From: Gongronella butleri
Taxonomy: Eukaryota > Mucoromycota > Mucoromycetes > Mucorales > Cunninghamellaceae
NCBI GenBank assembly: GCA_025201375.1
Contig: JAIWZP010000041.1
Location: 186,001-250,000, forward strand
DNA length: 64,000 bases
Direction of reading: 5' to 3'
How positions within the stretch are numbered: position 1 is the first letter of the stretch; every line of letters starts with the position of its first letter. Below are positions 48,345 to 59,292 of this stretch, piece by piece. Position numbers and translations under genes: made by a program. Under the pieces are notes generated by a model that ran no database searches, was not told where the DNA came from, and was given only the letters and a program-made list of their open reading frames with translations.

Positions 48345-48640
48345 AGTGCCAAATTTATGCAATTTTGATGAGACGCGTTATTTCTCAACGACGAAGCGCG
48401 TCAGAGATTCCAAATTAAAACCACACAAGAGCAATCATGGGAGACGCGATATGTGCCGAGGAATCGCGAGGGCGATGGGTTTTTGCTGAGATAGTGCCAA
48501 ATATACGATGTGGTGAAACTCGTCATTTCTCAACGATGAAGCGCTTTATCAATGCCATGTCTCCGACATCATGCGAAAGAGAATAGCGAGGCGTATCTGC
48601 GAATGTCGATGATCACAAGAATTTATCATGGGGAGATCAA
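48345..48640. repeat. Imperfect tandem duplication, period about 148 bp
   Basis: AGTGCCAAAT.. followed by TCATTTCTCAACGA(C/T)GAAGCGC occurs from 48345 and again from 48493, with substitutions. Non-coding. Confidence 0.55.
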
Positions 48641-49116
48641 CCAAAGGCGACAAAAAGTCCAAAAAAAAAAGTTTCAAGCGAGACGCTGCCGATTTAAGCA
48701 CAACAAGTGGACTGCTGTGGCACTGTGCAATGGAGTACGGGGGATGCCGCTTGCAAGATTAAGGTAATGCCTCTGGAGCCGACGAATGAAGAACAATGGC
48801 AATAGAAACGCGTCTTTTTGACATTTTGTCACGTTGGCGTGCCATGTAACACAAGCAACATCGCGATCTGTTGTTTTGTACTGGAGCGCGCCACCATTGG
48901 TGTCCTTTTCCATCACTAATCGAGGCTTCCAGCCGCACAAGCATACACGCGCGATAGCAAATCGCGTTATTTTACGCCTCATGCTGCGCAATCACACTTT
49001 CAAAAGATCATTAAAGAACATAACGAGGAACGGAGTTCATTTTTAATTGATGCATGGACGGATAAAAGCAAAGAAAAGGGCTATTATCTATGGGAGATGT
49101 CGCTGGGAGATGAGAT

Positions 49117-49776
49117 TTACTCGTCATCCTCCTCGGCATCGTCACCACCAGCAGCGGCGGCAGCGCGCTTGCGCTTGACACGGCCGGCACGGCCACCACC
49201 GTAGGGGGAGGTCAAGGCTGGAGAAAAAAAAAAAAAAAGAGTGAGATTTGGTGGCTTTTTTCGTTTTTTTTTTGTATTTTTTTTTTTTTTTTTTTTTTTA
49301 CCAAAGTCAATGTGCTTCTGGGAGTCGAGGCGGACCATGTAGGAGGGAACGTTGACGATCTGCTTGCCGACACGGATGTGGCGCTGGCGGATGAGGACAC
49401 GAGCGTGGTGGATGGACTTGGCAAGACCGAGCTTGAAGACCTGGGTCTGGAGGCGGCGCTCCAAGAAGTCCTCAATCTTGAGGCCAAGGACGTAATCGAG
49501 CTTCATGCGGTCCTCGGTCAAGACACCGGTGCGGACGAGACGGCGAATCAAGGCGTTACCCTCGAAGAGACGGCGGGGGTCCTTGTCGTCAAGAGTGAGG
49601 AGCTCACGGGCAGCACGGCGAATCTTGGACAGAGTCAAACCGACACGCCAGACCTCCTTCTTGTTCTTGAGACCGAACTCACCAATGAGCTTAAGCTCTT
49701 GGTCGAGACGAGCGGCTTCGAAAGGACGCTTAGGGACCTTGTACACACGGCTGCGGTTACGGGAAGCACCAGGCAT
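49117..49776 (-). CDS. RPS9: 40S ribosomal protein S9 (uS4)
   Basis: Primary 18S rRNA-binding protein of the small-subunit body. Two exons, 49776-49302 and 49217-49117, give 191 residues. The N-terminus [20 protein letters not shown], the [20 protein letters not shown] helix, and the S4 RNA-binding domain ([20 protein letters not shown] and [17 protein letters not shown]) are all present. The tail after the intron has the Gly/Arg and Ala/Glu/Asp-rich end ([17 protein letters not shown]) usual in fungi. It is head to head with RPL21, 309 bp apart. Confidence 0.97.
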   Translation of the reverse strand: MPGASRNRSRVYKVPKRPFEAARLDQELKLIGEFGLKNKKEVWRVGLTLSKIRRAARELLTLDDKDPRRLFEGNALIRRLVRTGVLTEDRMKLDYVLGLKIEDFLERRLQTQVFKLGLAKSIHHARVLIRQRHIRVGKQIVNVPSYMVRLDSQKHIDFGKKKKKKKNTKKKRKKPPNLTLFFFFSPALTSPYGGGRAGRVKRKRAAAAAGGDDAEEDDE

Positions 49777-50085
49777 GATATAAAATAAAGGGAAAGAGGA
49801 AGAAAAAGAGGAAACAAGGCACCAGCCGCCCTTTTTCTGCCCTTTTGGTGGAAAAAAATTTTGAAGGTCCGGCCTTTCCCAAGCCACCCTGTCCGGATTG
49901 AGAAAGGTTTTTTTCTTTATGGCCGCAAAAAAAGCCTTTTCTCCCCTTTCTTTCTTTTTTCTCCCTCTCTTAGTACGTCGTTTCTTCGGTAAGCCTCGCC
50001 ATGAACGCACGAAAACCGCGCAAGCTCGCCTTTTTACTAATATTATTCGTCATTTTCTTATTTTATGTGTCATTTCGATTAGAAA
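49777..50085. promoter_or_regulatory. Shared divergent promoter of RPS9 and RPL21
   Basis: 309 bp separate the two start codons, which point away from each other, so both ribosomal-protein genes must be driven from here. Pyrimidine tracts flank both starts (CCCCTTTCTTTCTTTTTTCT on the RPL21 side). I could not identify a specific factor site. Confidence 0.6.
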
Positions 50086-50952
50086 ATGCCCAACTCATTC
50101 GGTCGTAAGTCTCATGAGACGTCTTTTTGTTCCTTTTTCCTTGTCATGGACCCTCCCATTGACCTTGTATTCTCTTTTATCTAGTGCGTGCTCGTACTCG
50201 CCACATGTTCTCCCGCAACTTCCGGGAGCACGGCGCCATCCCCTTGTCCACCTACTTGAAGACCTACAAGGTCGGTGACATTGTCGACATCAAGGCCAAC
50301 GCCGCCGTCCAAAAGGGTATGCCCCACAAGTTCTACCATGGGTAAGCCTCTTTTTTTTTTTTTTTTGTCAAAAATTCTCGCCATCCCTCTTTTTGAGCCT
50401 CCAATGGCTCTCAATTCCTCCTTTTACGCGCTCCAATATCATCCCACTGGATGCAATGCGTTTTCAATGGCTGCCTTCTCGTTCAATTGACATCCCAAAT
50501 GCTTTGAAATGCTTAAAAATCGATGAACTCACGCATTACCCCTCTTTTTTTTCGTCCATAGCCGCACCGGTGTCGTCTTCAACGTCACCAAGTCCGCTGT
50601 CGGTGTGATCATCTACAAGAAGGTCGGCAACCGCTACATGGAGAAGCGTGTCAACCTCCGCATTGAGCACGTCAAGCACTCCAAGTGCCGTCAAGAGTTC
50701 TTGGACCGTGTCAAGGAGAACGCTCAAAAGAAGAAGGATGCCAAGGCCGCCAATGGTAAAGATTTCAATCGCTTCATGGAGCCCCAATTGATCGACCGAG
50801 TATTGACCACTTTCTTTTTTTTTTTCTTTAAAAAAACAGTCAAGGTCAACTTGAAGCGCGTCCCCGTCCAGCCCCGTGATGCTCGCCACGTCTCCACTGC
50901 TGGCAACGTCCCCCAAACCATCACCGCCATCCCCTACGAAACCTTGATCTAA
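50086..50952 (+). CDS. RPL21: 60S ribosomal protein L21 (eL21)
   Basis: Large-subunit protein. Four exons, 50086-50104, 50185-50341, 50562-50755 and 50840-50952, give 160 residues. [20 protein letters not shown], then [47 protein letters not shown] [18 protein letters not shown] and the C-terminal [11 protein letters not shown] are diagnostic. The first exon encodes only six residues plus one base, a common arrangement in ribosomal-protein genes. AATAAA lies 32 bp after the stop. Confidence 0.97.
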
Positions 50953-50983
50953 AGATCACGTTTGTTGAACGCACCTGTCGAGA

Positions 50984-50989
50984 AATAAA
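50984..50989 (+). terminator. Poly(A) signal of RPL21
   Basis: AATAAA shortly after the RPL21 stop. Confidence 0.6.
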
Positions 50990-51236
50990 GAGGATCTTCC
51001 CCCTTTTTTATTTTTTTTTTTTGAGCCCAATTCCTTTTTGTTTTCATTTGTTCATGCTTGTATCTACAGTAGTCCATCGCCGCGTGATGCGCAGCCGTGT
51101 TAATCTTCGGGATCGCCGGGGCAACAGAAACAATTTTATTAAAAAGGGCATAAAATTGTAAGAAAATAGGGAATCAATGGATGGAAAGGTTAGAAATACA
51201 AGCATGGCGGGCAAAGCGTGAAATGGAAGGAAGGAT

Positions 51237-52587
51237 CTACAACTTGGTATCTTGTCTTGGGCCCGATGGATCTATCAGAAAAAGAGGAAAATGATGAGTT
51301 TTGTCTCTTTTGTCGTTCATTTTTTGCACACTATCATACCTAGCCAGGATCGCCTGCGATTTTCCTGTTCGACCGTGAGCGGTGGTGGCGGCGGGTGGCC
51401 ATTGGCCGCGTGGGAAGATGAGCCAAGCGAACCGCGCCTGTCCATCATCAAATAATGCATTTGCATGCGCATGCCGTGGCAGACCGCGCGCAGACTCTGC
51501 ATTTCTTCCTGCAAGCGGAATGTTTCGGTCATCAGGGCCATATTCTGCTTCAACTCCAGCGACGCGAGCGACGACGATAGCTGGTCAACGTCCGATTGCA
51601 ATCTTTCGGTTTCTGACAGCACGGCTTGCTGCTGCGTTTCGAGGGGAAGATCCGGATCGAGAGCAAAATGCGCAGGGAAGAGCACACCCAATTGGCTGAC
51701 GGTGCGATCGACTTGATGCCGCATTTCGCGCTGCCAGCGGCGCAGCGATTCGTTTTCTTTGCGTAATTGTCGGATTTCGTCCTGCATCGTTTCATCCTTG
51801 CGCTGCTGCTTGCTGAAGAAGCCTTCCATCTTTTTGTACAGACAAGTGTCCTCGTGTGCCTGCAATTGTGCGCGTTCGCCGGCCCACTCGCAGCCGAAAT
51901 CGGCCATTTTGCACAAAACGCTCATTTTTGGGCAATTGTCGAGATGGGCTGCGTGCTCCGAGCGTGCACGCGTTGTGTCGCAGTGTGGGCACGTGAACGT
52001 CTCAGATGGGCACCGCTCATGGTGGTCCTCAAGCTCAAACGCGGGCATCTTGCGCTGGCACATCTTGCACTCTGTTTCGCGGTGTTTGCACGTGCTGACA
52101 TGGCGCTCTCGGTCCTTTTTCAGCACCAATGCCTCGCACGCCTCCAACTTGCACGGCTCGTACGCATAATCGCATTCGTGGCTCAGGTGGTACGCCATGT
52201 GCTGGCGCTGGCCCTGGTATTCGCACCCGCGCAATTGCCGCGGGCATGCCACCACGAGCTCGTTCACCATGTTGCTGATAATCTTCACGGCCGGCTGCAA
52301 ATCGTCCAGATCGATGGCCGAGCGATCCACAGGGCACAATGGCGACGATTCCGCCGCCTGATAGATGCAGCTGCGGCAAAAAGTATGCCTTATCATGTCC
52401 AATGTAGCAAAAAAAAGCAAGCTCGGTCAGTTCCAACCCAAAGGCAACGCATGTCGAAAACCTACCCGCACAACGCAAAAACAGGGTCGACAAAGGGAAA
52501 TTGACAAATACAGCACACCAAATTGCTGTTTACATTGTCAACATAGGACAAGGACCGCAAGTCCAAGGTGCCGTCGTCGTCAGACAT
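51237..52587 (-). CDS. RING/TRAF-type zinc-finger protein with coiled coil (paralogue 1)
   Basis: Likely E3 ubiquitin ligase or TRAF-like adaptor. Three exons, 52587-52466, 52388-51340 and 51271-51237, give 401 residues. The N-terminus has a RING (CCICQ, ALCG, HTFCRSCI, CPVD). TRAF-type zinc fingers follow with repeated C-x(2-6)-C-x(11)-H-x(3-6)-C spacing (CEYQGQRQHMAYHLSHEC, CKMCQRKM, CPHCDTTRARSEHAAHLDNC). Unlike its paralogues it then has a long coiled coil (QDEIRQLRKENESLRRWQRE and ELKQNMALMTETFRLQEEMQ). No MATH domain is seen. The first intron splits the RING just before HTFC in phase 2, as in all paralogues here. Substrate unknown. Confidence 0.9.
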
Positions 52588-52672
52588 AATGAAAAAGTTG
52601 AATGAAAAAAAAAGATAAAAAATCAAAAGGAAGAGAATGCTGGGGCCGCTTGATCACATGCCAGCATTTTTG

Positions 52673-53161
52673 TCATTGCCAAAATGATAAGGTTTCGGCG
52701 TTTAAATCGACTGGGTCAGCAAAACGACGCGCTTCCTCCCACCCATTGCCCTCAATTGCCCTCAATTGCCCTGCTAGAGACCAATTGGAGCAAAAGGTGT
52801 GTGCACCATGGCCATGGTCAGCCTCACCGAGACGAACGCGTACATTATTTTTCAAAAATCGCATTTTTACCGCGTAAAAGGCCATCGTCTTCACTGTATT
52901 CATTCGCTGGAACACCTCAGTGACGTCGTTGTCAATCTCCACACGATTTAAAAAGATCGCTTTCACGATTTTCCATCCAAAAGCGACCAAAACACCATTT
53001 AAATACCGTATTACAGCGATTAAAAGGGCATGCCTGCTCTTTGACGTATCCAACGAACCTAAAACGTTGGGTGGCATTTTCTTTGCATCGAATCCACATT
53101 TTACAGTCAGAGTCATTAATGTCAACTGTGAATTTATCCCGACAAATGACCAAATGATCAT
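52673..53161 (-). CDS. Hypothetical 162-residue open frame, uncertain
   Basis: Uninterrupted ATG-started frame on - with reasonable composition (for example VEIDNDVTEVFQRMNTVKTM). The + strand over the same bases also has protein-like frames (a 47-codon frame from 52808 and a 100-codon frame from 52920, offset by one base), so I cannot tell which, if either, is real. No family recognised. It lies between paralogue 1 and repeat family 2 copy B. Confidence 0.25.
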   Translation of the reverse strand: MIIWSFVGINSQLTLMTLTVKCGFDAKKMPPNVLGSLDTSKSRHALLIAVIRYLNGVLVAFGWKIVKAIFLNRVEIDNDVTEVFQRMNTVKTMAFYAVKMRFLKNNVRVRLGEADHGHGAHTFCSNWSLAGQLRAIEGNGWEEARRFADPVDLNAETLSFWQ

Positions 53162-53284
53162 AAACAAGGATTTATCAATTTTCGACAGCAGCAGTTCTAA
53201 TATTCGCTTTTATTGTACATGATGTAACTAAACAGGGCTCAATTCATATCAAGTACCTGCATTCGATGGTCATCAACTCGTACA

Positions 53285-54450
53285 AAATTGAGCTACATAT
53301 GTATCAAAGGGCCAAAGCATATATCAATTCGGGATTCCTGGCGATAGTGTACTTCAGTCTCTATCAAAATTAAATCATTCGTCAATCATGGAGCTGGAAT
53401 GCCTTACAAAAATGTTCAATTTCAAAGGTCGCTTTATGGAGAGATGCGATCAAAAACTGCACTTTTTTTAAAATAAATGTGCACGACAATGGAATGGTTT
53501 GATACAACATGCGTTGAAAACAAGATGATAGGAGTCAAATTTGCACGTCTATTGTTCTGTGCAAAAAAAAAATGGCTTTAAAGAATCGTTTTCTTCAAGT
53601 TGTATAAAAATATTCCGGGAAAATCAATATTCGCTTATTAGGCACGAGCGAGGTTCGCTATAGTACCTCGGAAAGCTTCACCACGCGAAACTTCAGCGTA
53701 GAAATATTGAATGGGACTTGAATTTTACCGTTCTCAAGGCCATTGACGCGCCCCACACGCAATATCGGGAACCAGCCATTTTGAGTCGCAAAACGAAAAT
53801 TGAAAAATGGGTCTCCAGAATTTCGCCAAACTCATGCACCAGGGAAAGGGCATGGAGAAACAACCGAAAATGGCAAAAAAGAGTGAGATCGACTTGCTGG
53901 TTGACGAGCAATTCGTGATTTTAGATTAAATTTCAAGCGCGAATTGCACGGGAAAAGCGCGTCCATAGAGCCGTGCCGACGCGTCCACTAGTAAGAGAGA
54001 CCCCAGGAGCATGGTTGTGATTAGGAACGGGCACGTGTAACTCGAAGATTGACGCGGTTTATCACGCGTCGAAAATTATATATAATTTTGAAATCGTGTC
54101 AAAGATGTCAAACATTTGCATTTTGCACTGATCGTCAGTATCCACGTACGCAGCGAGCCAAGCACTTTCTGATGTTGCGTGTTTCATCAGGATACATGCA
54201 CTTTTCGTTGAGCTGTCCTTGAGTCGAAAATAATACCCAAAACACATTTCACGTCGAAACTAGCCAATGAGGACCTGGATTTTACTTGATATTCGTCTGT
54301 GAACGCGCTCTGTTTATGATGTGATTACATGGCGTGGCAATCTGAAGTCTAAATTTTGCATTTTTCAAATCGACGACAATACCCCTTGGAAAATTCGTCG
54401 TGGCGAGCGATTCAGTGCCCACAGATCTCCGAGAATGGGCTCATTTAAAC
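53285..54450. repeat. Dispersed repeat family 2, copy B
   Basis: Partner of 17555-18750 in the same orientation and order of landmarks, strongly diverged. It sits between paralogues 1 and 2 of the RING/TRAF-type array. Confidence 0.65.
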
Positions 54451-54810
54451 GCCAAAACTTGCTATTCTTTACTCAATCTGCTACGTATTTTTTTCTACAG
54501 TACTTTGCAACTCATTGAAGAAATGGATCAAAATCTAAAAACAAGCTCAAATTGTCGCTTTCTAGGCAGCATCGTAATCGACCTCCAGATTTGTTACGCT
54601 ACGTACGCCTGTGTGCAACAAAAATACAATTGGTCCCCCAAGACGATTCACATGCTAATTGGCCTAATCGTGCCCCATAGACGGCACCATCGTTCCTTCT
54701 CCTCCCCAATTCCGTTCTACAGCATTGCATTGTAGAATAAATTCACGTATAATGGGCGCATTGGCCATCAATGGCCGAAAAGTGTGCGATGAGTATAAAA
54801 CAGTGTTTTC

Positions 54811-55573
54811 TTAAAAAGCCGCACTTGGAAGTGGCGAGTTTGGCGGCGATTGGGGGCCTGTGCAAAGATGCGTTGCCAGGTTCTTGCGCGGCCCGACATA
54901 AGGGCAGCCTTTGGGGCAGGGGACAGGCTTCAAGAAGCATGACGCGGCGTGATTTGCAAAATTGGCGCGTTCATGCATCGTGTTGCAATACTGACACCTT
55001 GAATTAAAGATAAGAGATGTGTGCCAGAGTGTGTCGCGTAGGCTGTTGTCTGGCTTCATCCCTTGTAGCCGTAGATCGCGGAAGCGGCACAAGGTGGCAT
55101 GTAGCTCTCGATCCTTTTTAATAATTTTCTCCTGGCACCCTCCAATGGAACAAAGTTCGTACACGTAGTCGCATTCATTTTCCACGTGGTGTTTCATGAG
55201 TTGTACCTGGCATTGATATGTACAGCCACGCGATTGGCGCATGCAATGCACAGGCAGCTCGTTTAAAATATTGACAATAATGCGCGACGCTGGTTTCAAG
55301 CAGCTCGCCGTGAGATGCTTGCGGTCAACTGGGCAGCGCGACGTCACTCGGACAGCTTGAGTAATGCAATCCTTGCAAAAAGTGTGACTTGCGCACATAA
55401 AAAAAAGAAACCATTGTGAGAAAAACAGCTCAAAGTAAACTTGACGCGTACTCGCAAGGCGTGACGACCGGGTCAGACAGCACGTCTTGACAAATGATGC
55501 ATTCGAGATTGCTGTCGACGGTGCCAACGTATTCAAGGGACTGTAGGTCAAACAATTCTTCGTCGGCAGCCAT
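54811..55573 (-). CDS. RING/TRAF-type zinc-finger protein, short (paralogue 2)
   Basis: Two exons, 55573-55452 and 55387-54811, give 232 residues. The RING (CIICQ, TPCD, HTFCKDC, CPVD) is followed by TRAF-type fingers (CTYQCQVQLMKHHVENEC and YCNTMHERANFANHAASC). KKDRELHATLC matches paralogue 5. A linker, RLQGMKPDNSLRDTLWHTSL, replaces the finger seen there. The protein lacks the extra fingers and the coiled coil of its relatives, so it is a reduced form. Intron position and phase are the same as in the other copies. Confidence 0.85.
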
Positions 55574-57221
55574 AATTTTTCAAAAAAAAAAAGTCAAAAA
55601 CAAAAAGACAATCAAAGAAAAGAGAGATTTCAGTTGGTCACGCCGCTCGATATGCTCTATCGGGCTGTCGGAGCATGAATTGGCTGCGCGAAAAAAAAAA
55701 AAGCAAAATGAAAAACGACAGGTACAGGCTTCAGCTCAATATAATGATGGCTACGAAAGCGATTCCATTTTGCTTCCCCCTGAATGACGTATGAGCAATT
55801 CCTTTCGTAGGAATTGGTTGACAACTAGGCTTGATTTCTTTGTGAAAATCTTGAGATGGCGGAATTCGGCCCTGATCTTTTTGCATCCAAATATAAGCAG
55901 GCTTGTGTTGCCTCTCCCGTGGGCTGAGTCTGCCACAAGAACAGAGTTTGTTCCACAGAAAAAAAGAACATAAAAAGTGGCTGTGTTGCGGGGAACAACG
56001 AAAATTGAACAATTTGAGGATTGAGCCATATTGTGCACCTTTTTGCTGGTCACGAGAATCGGTTCAATTGCGAACGCTGTTGGCCAATGGGCTCGGCATG
56101 GGCTTTGCCGGGCAGGCTTTAATATAAACTTGGTATGTTCGCGTCATTTTGTGCTAGTTATGCATTTGCGTCGTCAGCGCGAATTTATCTGCCAATGCCG
56201 AATTGGTCATTAATAATTGCATGCGTGCGGCGTCCGCCAGGGTAAAACTGGCCGAATATTAGACGCGAGATTTCTTTTTATTCGTAATTTTTTTTTGAAA
56301 ATCACCTTTGGCATGTATTGATTAGGAATTGATCGTGTATTTCATTTCATTTTATCGCTACGCTGTTCCTCATTGATCTGGCGCTGCACTTGGTGCATGT
56401 GGCCGCGCAACGGATGCGCGATGGACGCAGGCAAAGGAATGCCCACTTTTTGCGTGACGTTCTTGTTGCCAATTATTTTTTGCTTATTTCTTTTTCAATG
56501 GCAGATTTTGAGGTGCCAAACTTGGTTCAATTGTTTGAATGCCATTGACAAATATCTAATCCAAATTTGACAGCAATCAGATGGCTGTAACACCAGCCAT
56601 TTGCGAACTAGTATATTTTTAATCAAAATCACTCATTGCTCGTCGCTGGTCATATGGATTGGTCTCGTTTTTGGCGTTTTCCGTGGGGGTGTTCTATGAT
56701 ATGAGAATTCATTTGTATGCAAGTTTGTGACAATTTGGGCATTATTTTAATGATCATGCTAGAAAAATTGTAGCGACTAAATCTTGATTGGCGCGCAGCA
56801 TGTGGTCGTGGCGAGTTGAGTTCAAATTGATGTTTCTTGCATGTTACTTCACGGTGGGACGTGATCTCCGCTCTCTGGATGACACATTTCATGGTCGGTG
56901 ATGTTTGTCGCCTGGAAAACAGGAAATGATAAAAAATATATGGATTGTCGCGCAATCCGGCGCGCTTCACCCACTTTTAATGGAATCAATTTGCAAATTT
57001 CGCGGCCTAGCCTTCCAATGAGGTTGATTTCAAGGTATTAGGCTCCTTAATTTTCTAGCTTTAATTGAGCACAAAACAAAAAATATACTGTAGGTCATTG
57101 CAACGCTACTATGAATACGCCGCGTTGATCAGCCATGGCCATGGTAGCAATCCGTGTCGAGATTGAAAAAGAGCTGCGTAGTCGCAATTGGTACCGTATC
57201 TTTATAGTTATTTTAATCAAG
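55574..57221. other. 1.6 kb spacer inside the array
   Basis: A/T-rich, no gene recognised. Short frames only. Confidence 0.5.
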
Positions 57222-58108
57222 TTAATAATCATCTTCGTCATCCAACAAGATGCTGTCAATATAGTCACGCAATTCCCGACGACCGATGTCGCGGTTCATC
57301 ATTTCTCTCTGAATACGTGCAATTTCTTCATTGGATGCATTTGGTCTTGAACAATAGACGTAATGGTACTCCAATCCTGCAGGAGTGAAAGCGTCGCGGC
57401 ATAAAGGGCAATGAACCAATCGGTATCCTCGCAATGTATCCATTGTTACTTTGCCCGGGTTGTCACCGTGGCTCTCGCGGTGCTTGGTCAGGTCCTTGCG
57501 GAATCCAATCCAAGTGCAGTCTCCTTTTGCTGTACATGTCACCAATTCCTTTGGACAATCATTTTTGGTGTGAGATTCCTTGCATGCTAGGCATTGAACC
57601 GGTCGGTATCCACACTGAGCAGGATGAAGCTCGCGGTCTTTTTTTCATAAAGCGTTTCCAGCAATTCCTTCGCGTGCAAGTCTCGATGACATAGCCACAA
57701 TCTTGTTTCACATGATTTGCCATGAATTGCCGCTCACACTTGAACGTACAGCCACCTAAATGATTTGGACAATGAGCAATGAGCTCGTCCAACATGCTGG
57801 TGATAATTCGCTGGGCAGACTTCAAATCTTTCTGCGAATCAAGGCGTGAGCCATCCAAAGGGCACTTTTTTGATGCAGATGTCGCATTCTTGATGCAGCT
57901 GTGGCAAAAAGTGTGCCTGTGAAAAGATTGGTGTTTAAAAAAAAAAAAAAGAAAGAAAAAAGCCCTAATTTACTCACTCGCAGGGTGCCACCATTGGCTC
58001 GACGAGCGCCGATTTGCAAATCATGCATCTTAATCGATTGCTGACGGTGCTGTCGTATTTCAAATAGCGCAAAGAACATACTTCTCTGATGATGAAGCGG
58101 TCATCCAT
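57222..58108 (-). pseudogene. RING/TRAF-type zinc-finger gene with frameshift (paralogue 3)
   Basis: Exon 1 is 58108-57978, and the second exon runs from 57916. The RING (CMICK, APCE, HTFCHSC, CPLD) and first TRAF-type finger (CTFKCERQFMANHVKQDC) are intact. At 57639-57645 a run of seven T (seven A in the sense strand) shifts the frame after FMKK. The paralogues have KKDRELH at this point; here the running frame gives a short unrelated tail and stops. From the same spot the next frame holds further zinc-finger residues (CTWIGFRKDLTKH, CPLCRDAF) down to a stop at 57222. One extra base explains this. A sequencing error in the homopolymer, a polymorphism or true decay are all possible. Confidence 0.8.
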
Positions 58109-58222
58109 TTTTTCAATTGCTTCAAGAGAATAAAAAAAAAGGAGGGGGAGATAGAAAAGAAAAAGAGAATTCTGTGGAAGACTGTGCCATTTTAATCATT
58201 TTCGGGCTTTGTACTACAAAAT

Positions 58223-59127
58223 CTAAAGAATTTTGTCTAGTTTGAAGGTTGAGCCGTGTGGTTTATTTGGCGGCGGATTGGCTCCTGAGCAGATTGGTAG
58301 AAGAATTTGCCTGTAAACATATTCTTTTCGCGGCGGATTGGCCGTGGAAACGAATCTTTTTGATGGCGGATTGGCCTTGGACTCGAGTTCTTTTTGCTTT
58401 TTCCGGCAAACCAAACAGTGAGCTCCAAGATACAAGGCCTGGCAAGACGGGCATTCTTGTATTTCCACTGAGGGCACAGGGCTCGGTGCTCTACGAACCG
58501 GTCTGTGGTCCGTTTCCATGTGTTTATGTCGTTCTGAACGGAAACCTGTCCAATTGCATCCATCGTCGATTTTGGTGCACGCGACGACCACTTTATCGCA
58601 ATATCCCTTGATGTGGTATTCCAAACGGTCGGCGTGCACCACATCCTCGCAATTGGGACACGCAATAAGGCGTTTGGGGTCCTTTGTGGGCTGGAGTTTT
58701 TGAACCTTGCTTCTCAAACGCCGACATGCCTCAGAAGCATAGCCACACTCATGGATCACGTGCTGCGCCATGTGTTGCCGCTCGCCCTGGTAAGTGCAGC
58801 CTTGCAATTGATGTGGACAATAAACTATCAGCTCGTTTAACATGTCTTTTACGATTTGCGGCGGTGATTTCAGATCGCTCGGATTAAACGGCAAGCGATC
58901 CATAGGACATCGTCGTGACCTTGCAACGACTAGTAGAATACACTCGTGGCAGAACAGATGGCTGCGAATGGATGAGAAATATGCACAAAATGATTAAAAA
59001 AAAAAAAAACTCACTCGCACGGCGTCATTCTTGGATCGGCAAGCACGTCTAGGCAAATGCTGCACTCCAGATAGTTGTTGACCGTGTCAACATAGGTAAA
59101 CGTGCGTAAATCCAACGATTCGGTCAT
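58223..59127 (-). CDS. RING/TRAF-type zinc-finger protein with NPP repeats (paralogue 4)
   Basis: Two exons, 59127-59015 and 58961-58223, give 283 residues. The RING (CSICL, TPCD, HLFCHEC, CPMD) is followed by a TRAF-type finger (CTYQGERQHMAQHVIHEC), a second finger (CPNCEDVVHADRLEYHIKGYC) and CNWTGFRSERHKH. The C-terminal 45 residues carry three spaced ANPP motifs (ANPPSKR, ANPPRKE, ANPPPNK), coded by a repeated GGCGGATTGGC on the + strand at about 58271, 58331 and 58365. This tail is absent from the other copies. The usual KKDRELH segment is replaced by a Lys-rich stretch. Confidence 0.86.
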
Positions 59128-59292
59128 TGTTCGTCAAAAAAAAAAAAAAAAAAAGGAAAGAGAAAGAATAAAAGCAAAATGCAAAACGATGCCAGGATTT
59201 TATTAGCTCCGTTGATTTTTGAGTGACACGAAACGAATGCATCAGTGGGTAATCCCTCGTTATGTGCGTCTTTTTCGCGTCGAGCGAGAACC

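Larger units (their letters stand above)
47625..49116. other. 1.5 kb spacer with a tandem duplication
   Basis: Contains a possible tiny gene (47883-48035) and an imperfect tandem duplication of about 148 bp near 48345-48640. Otherwise no gene seen. Confidence 0.5.
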
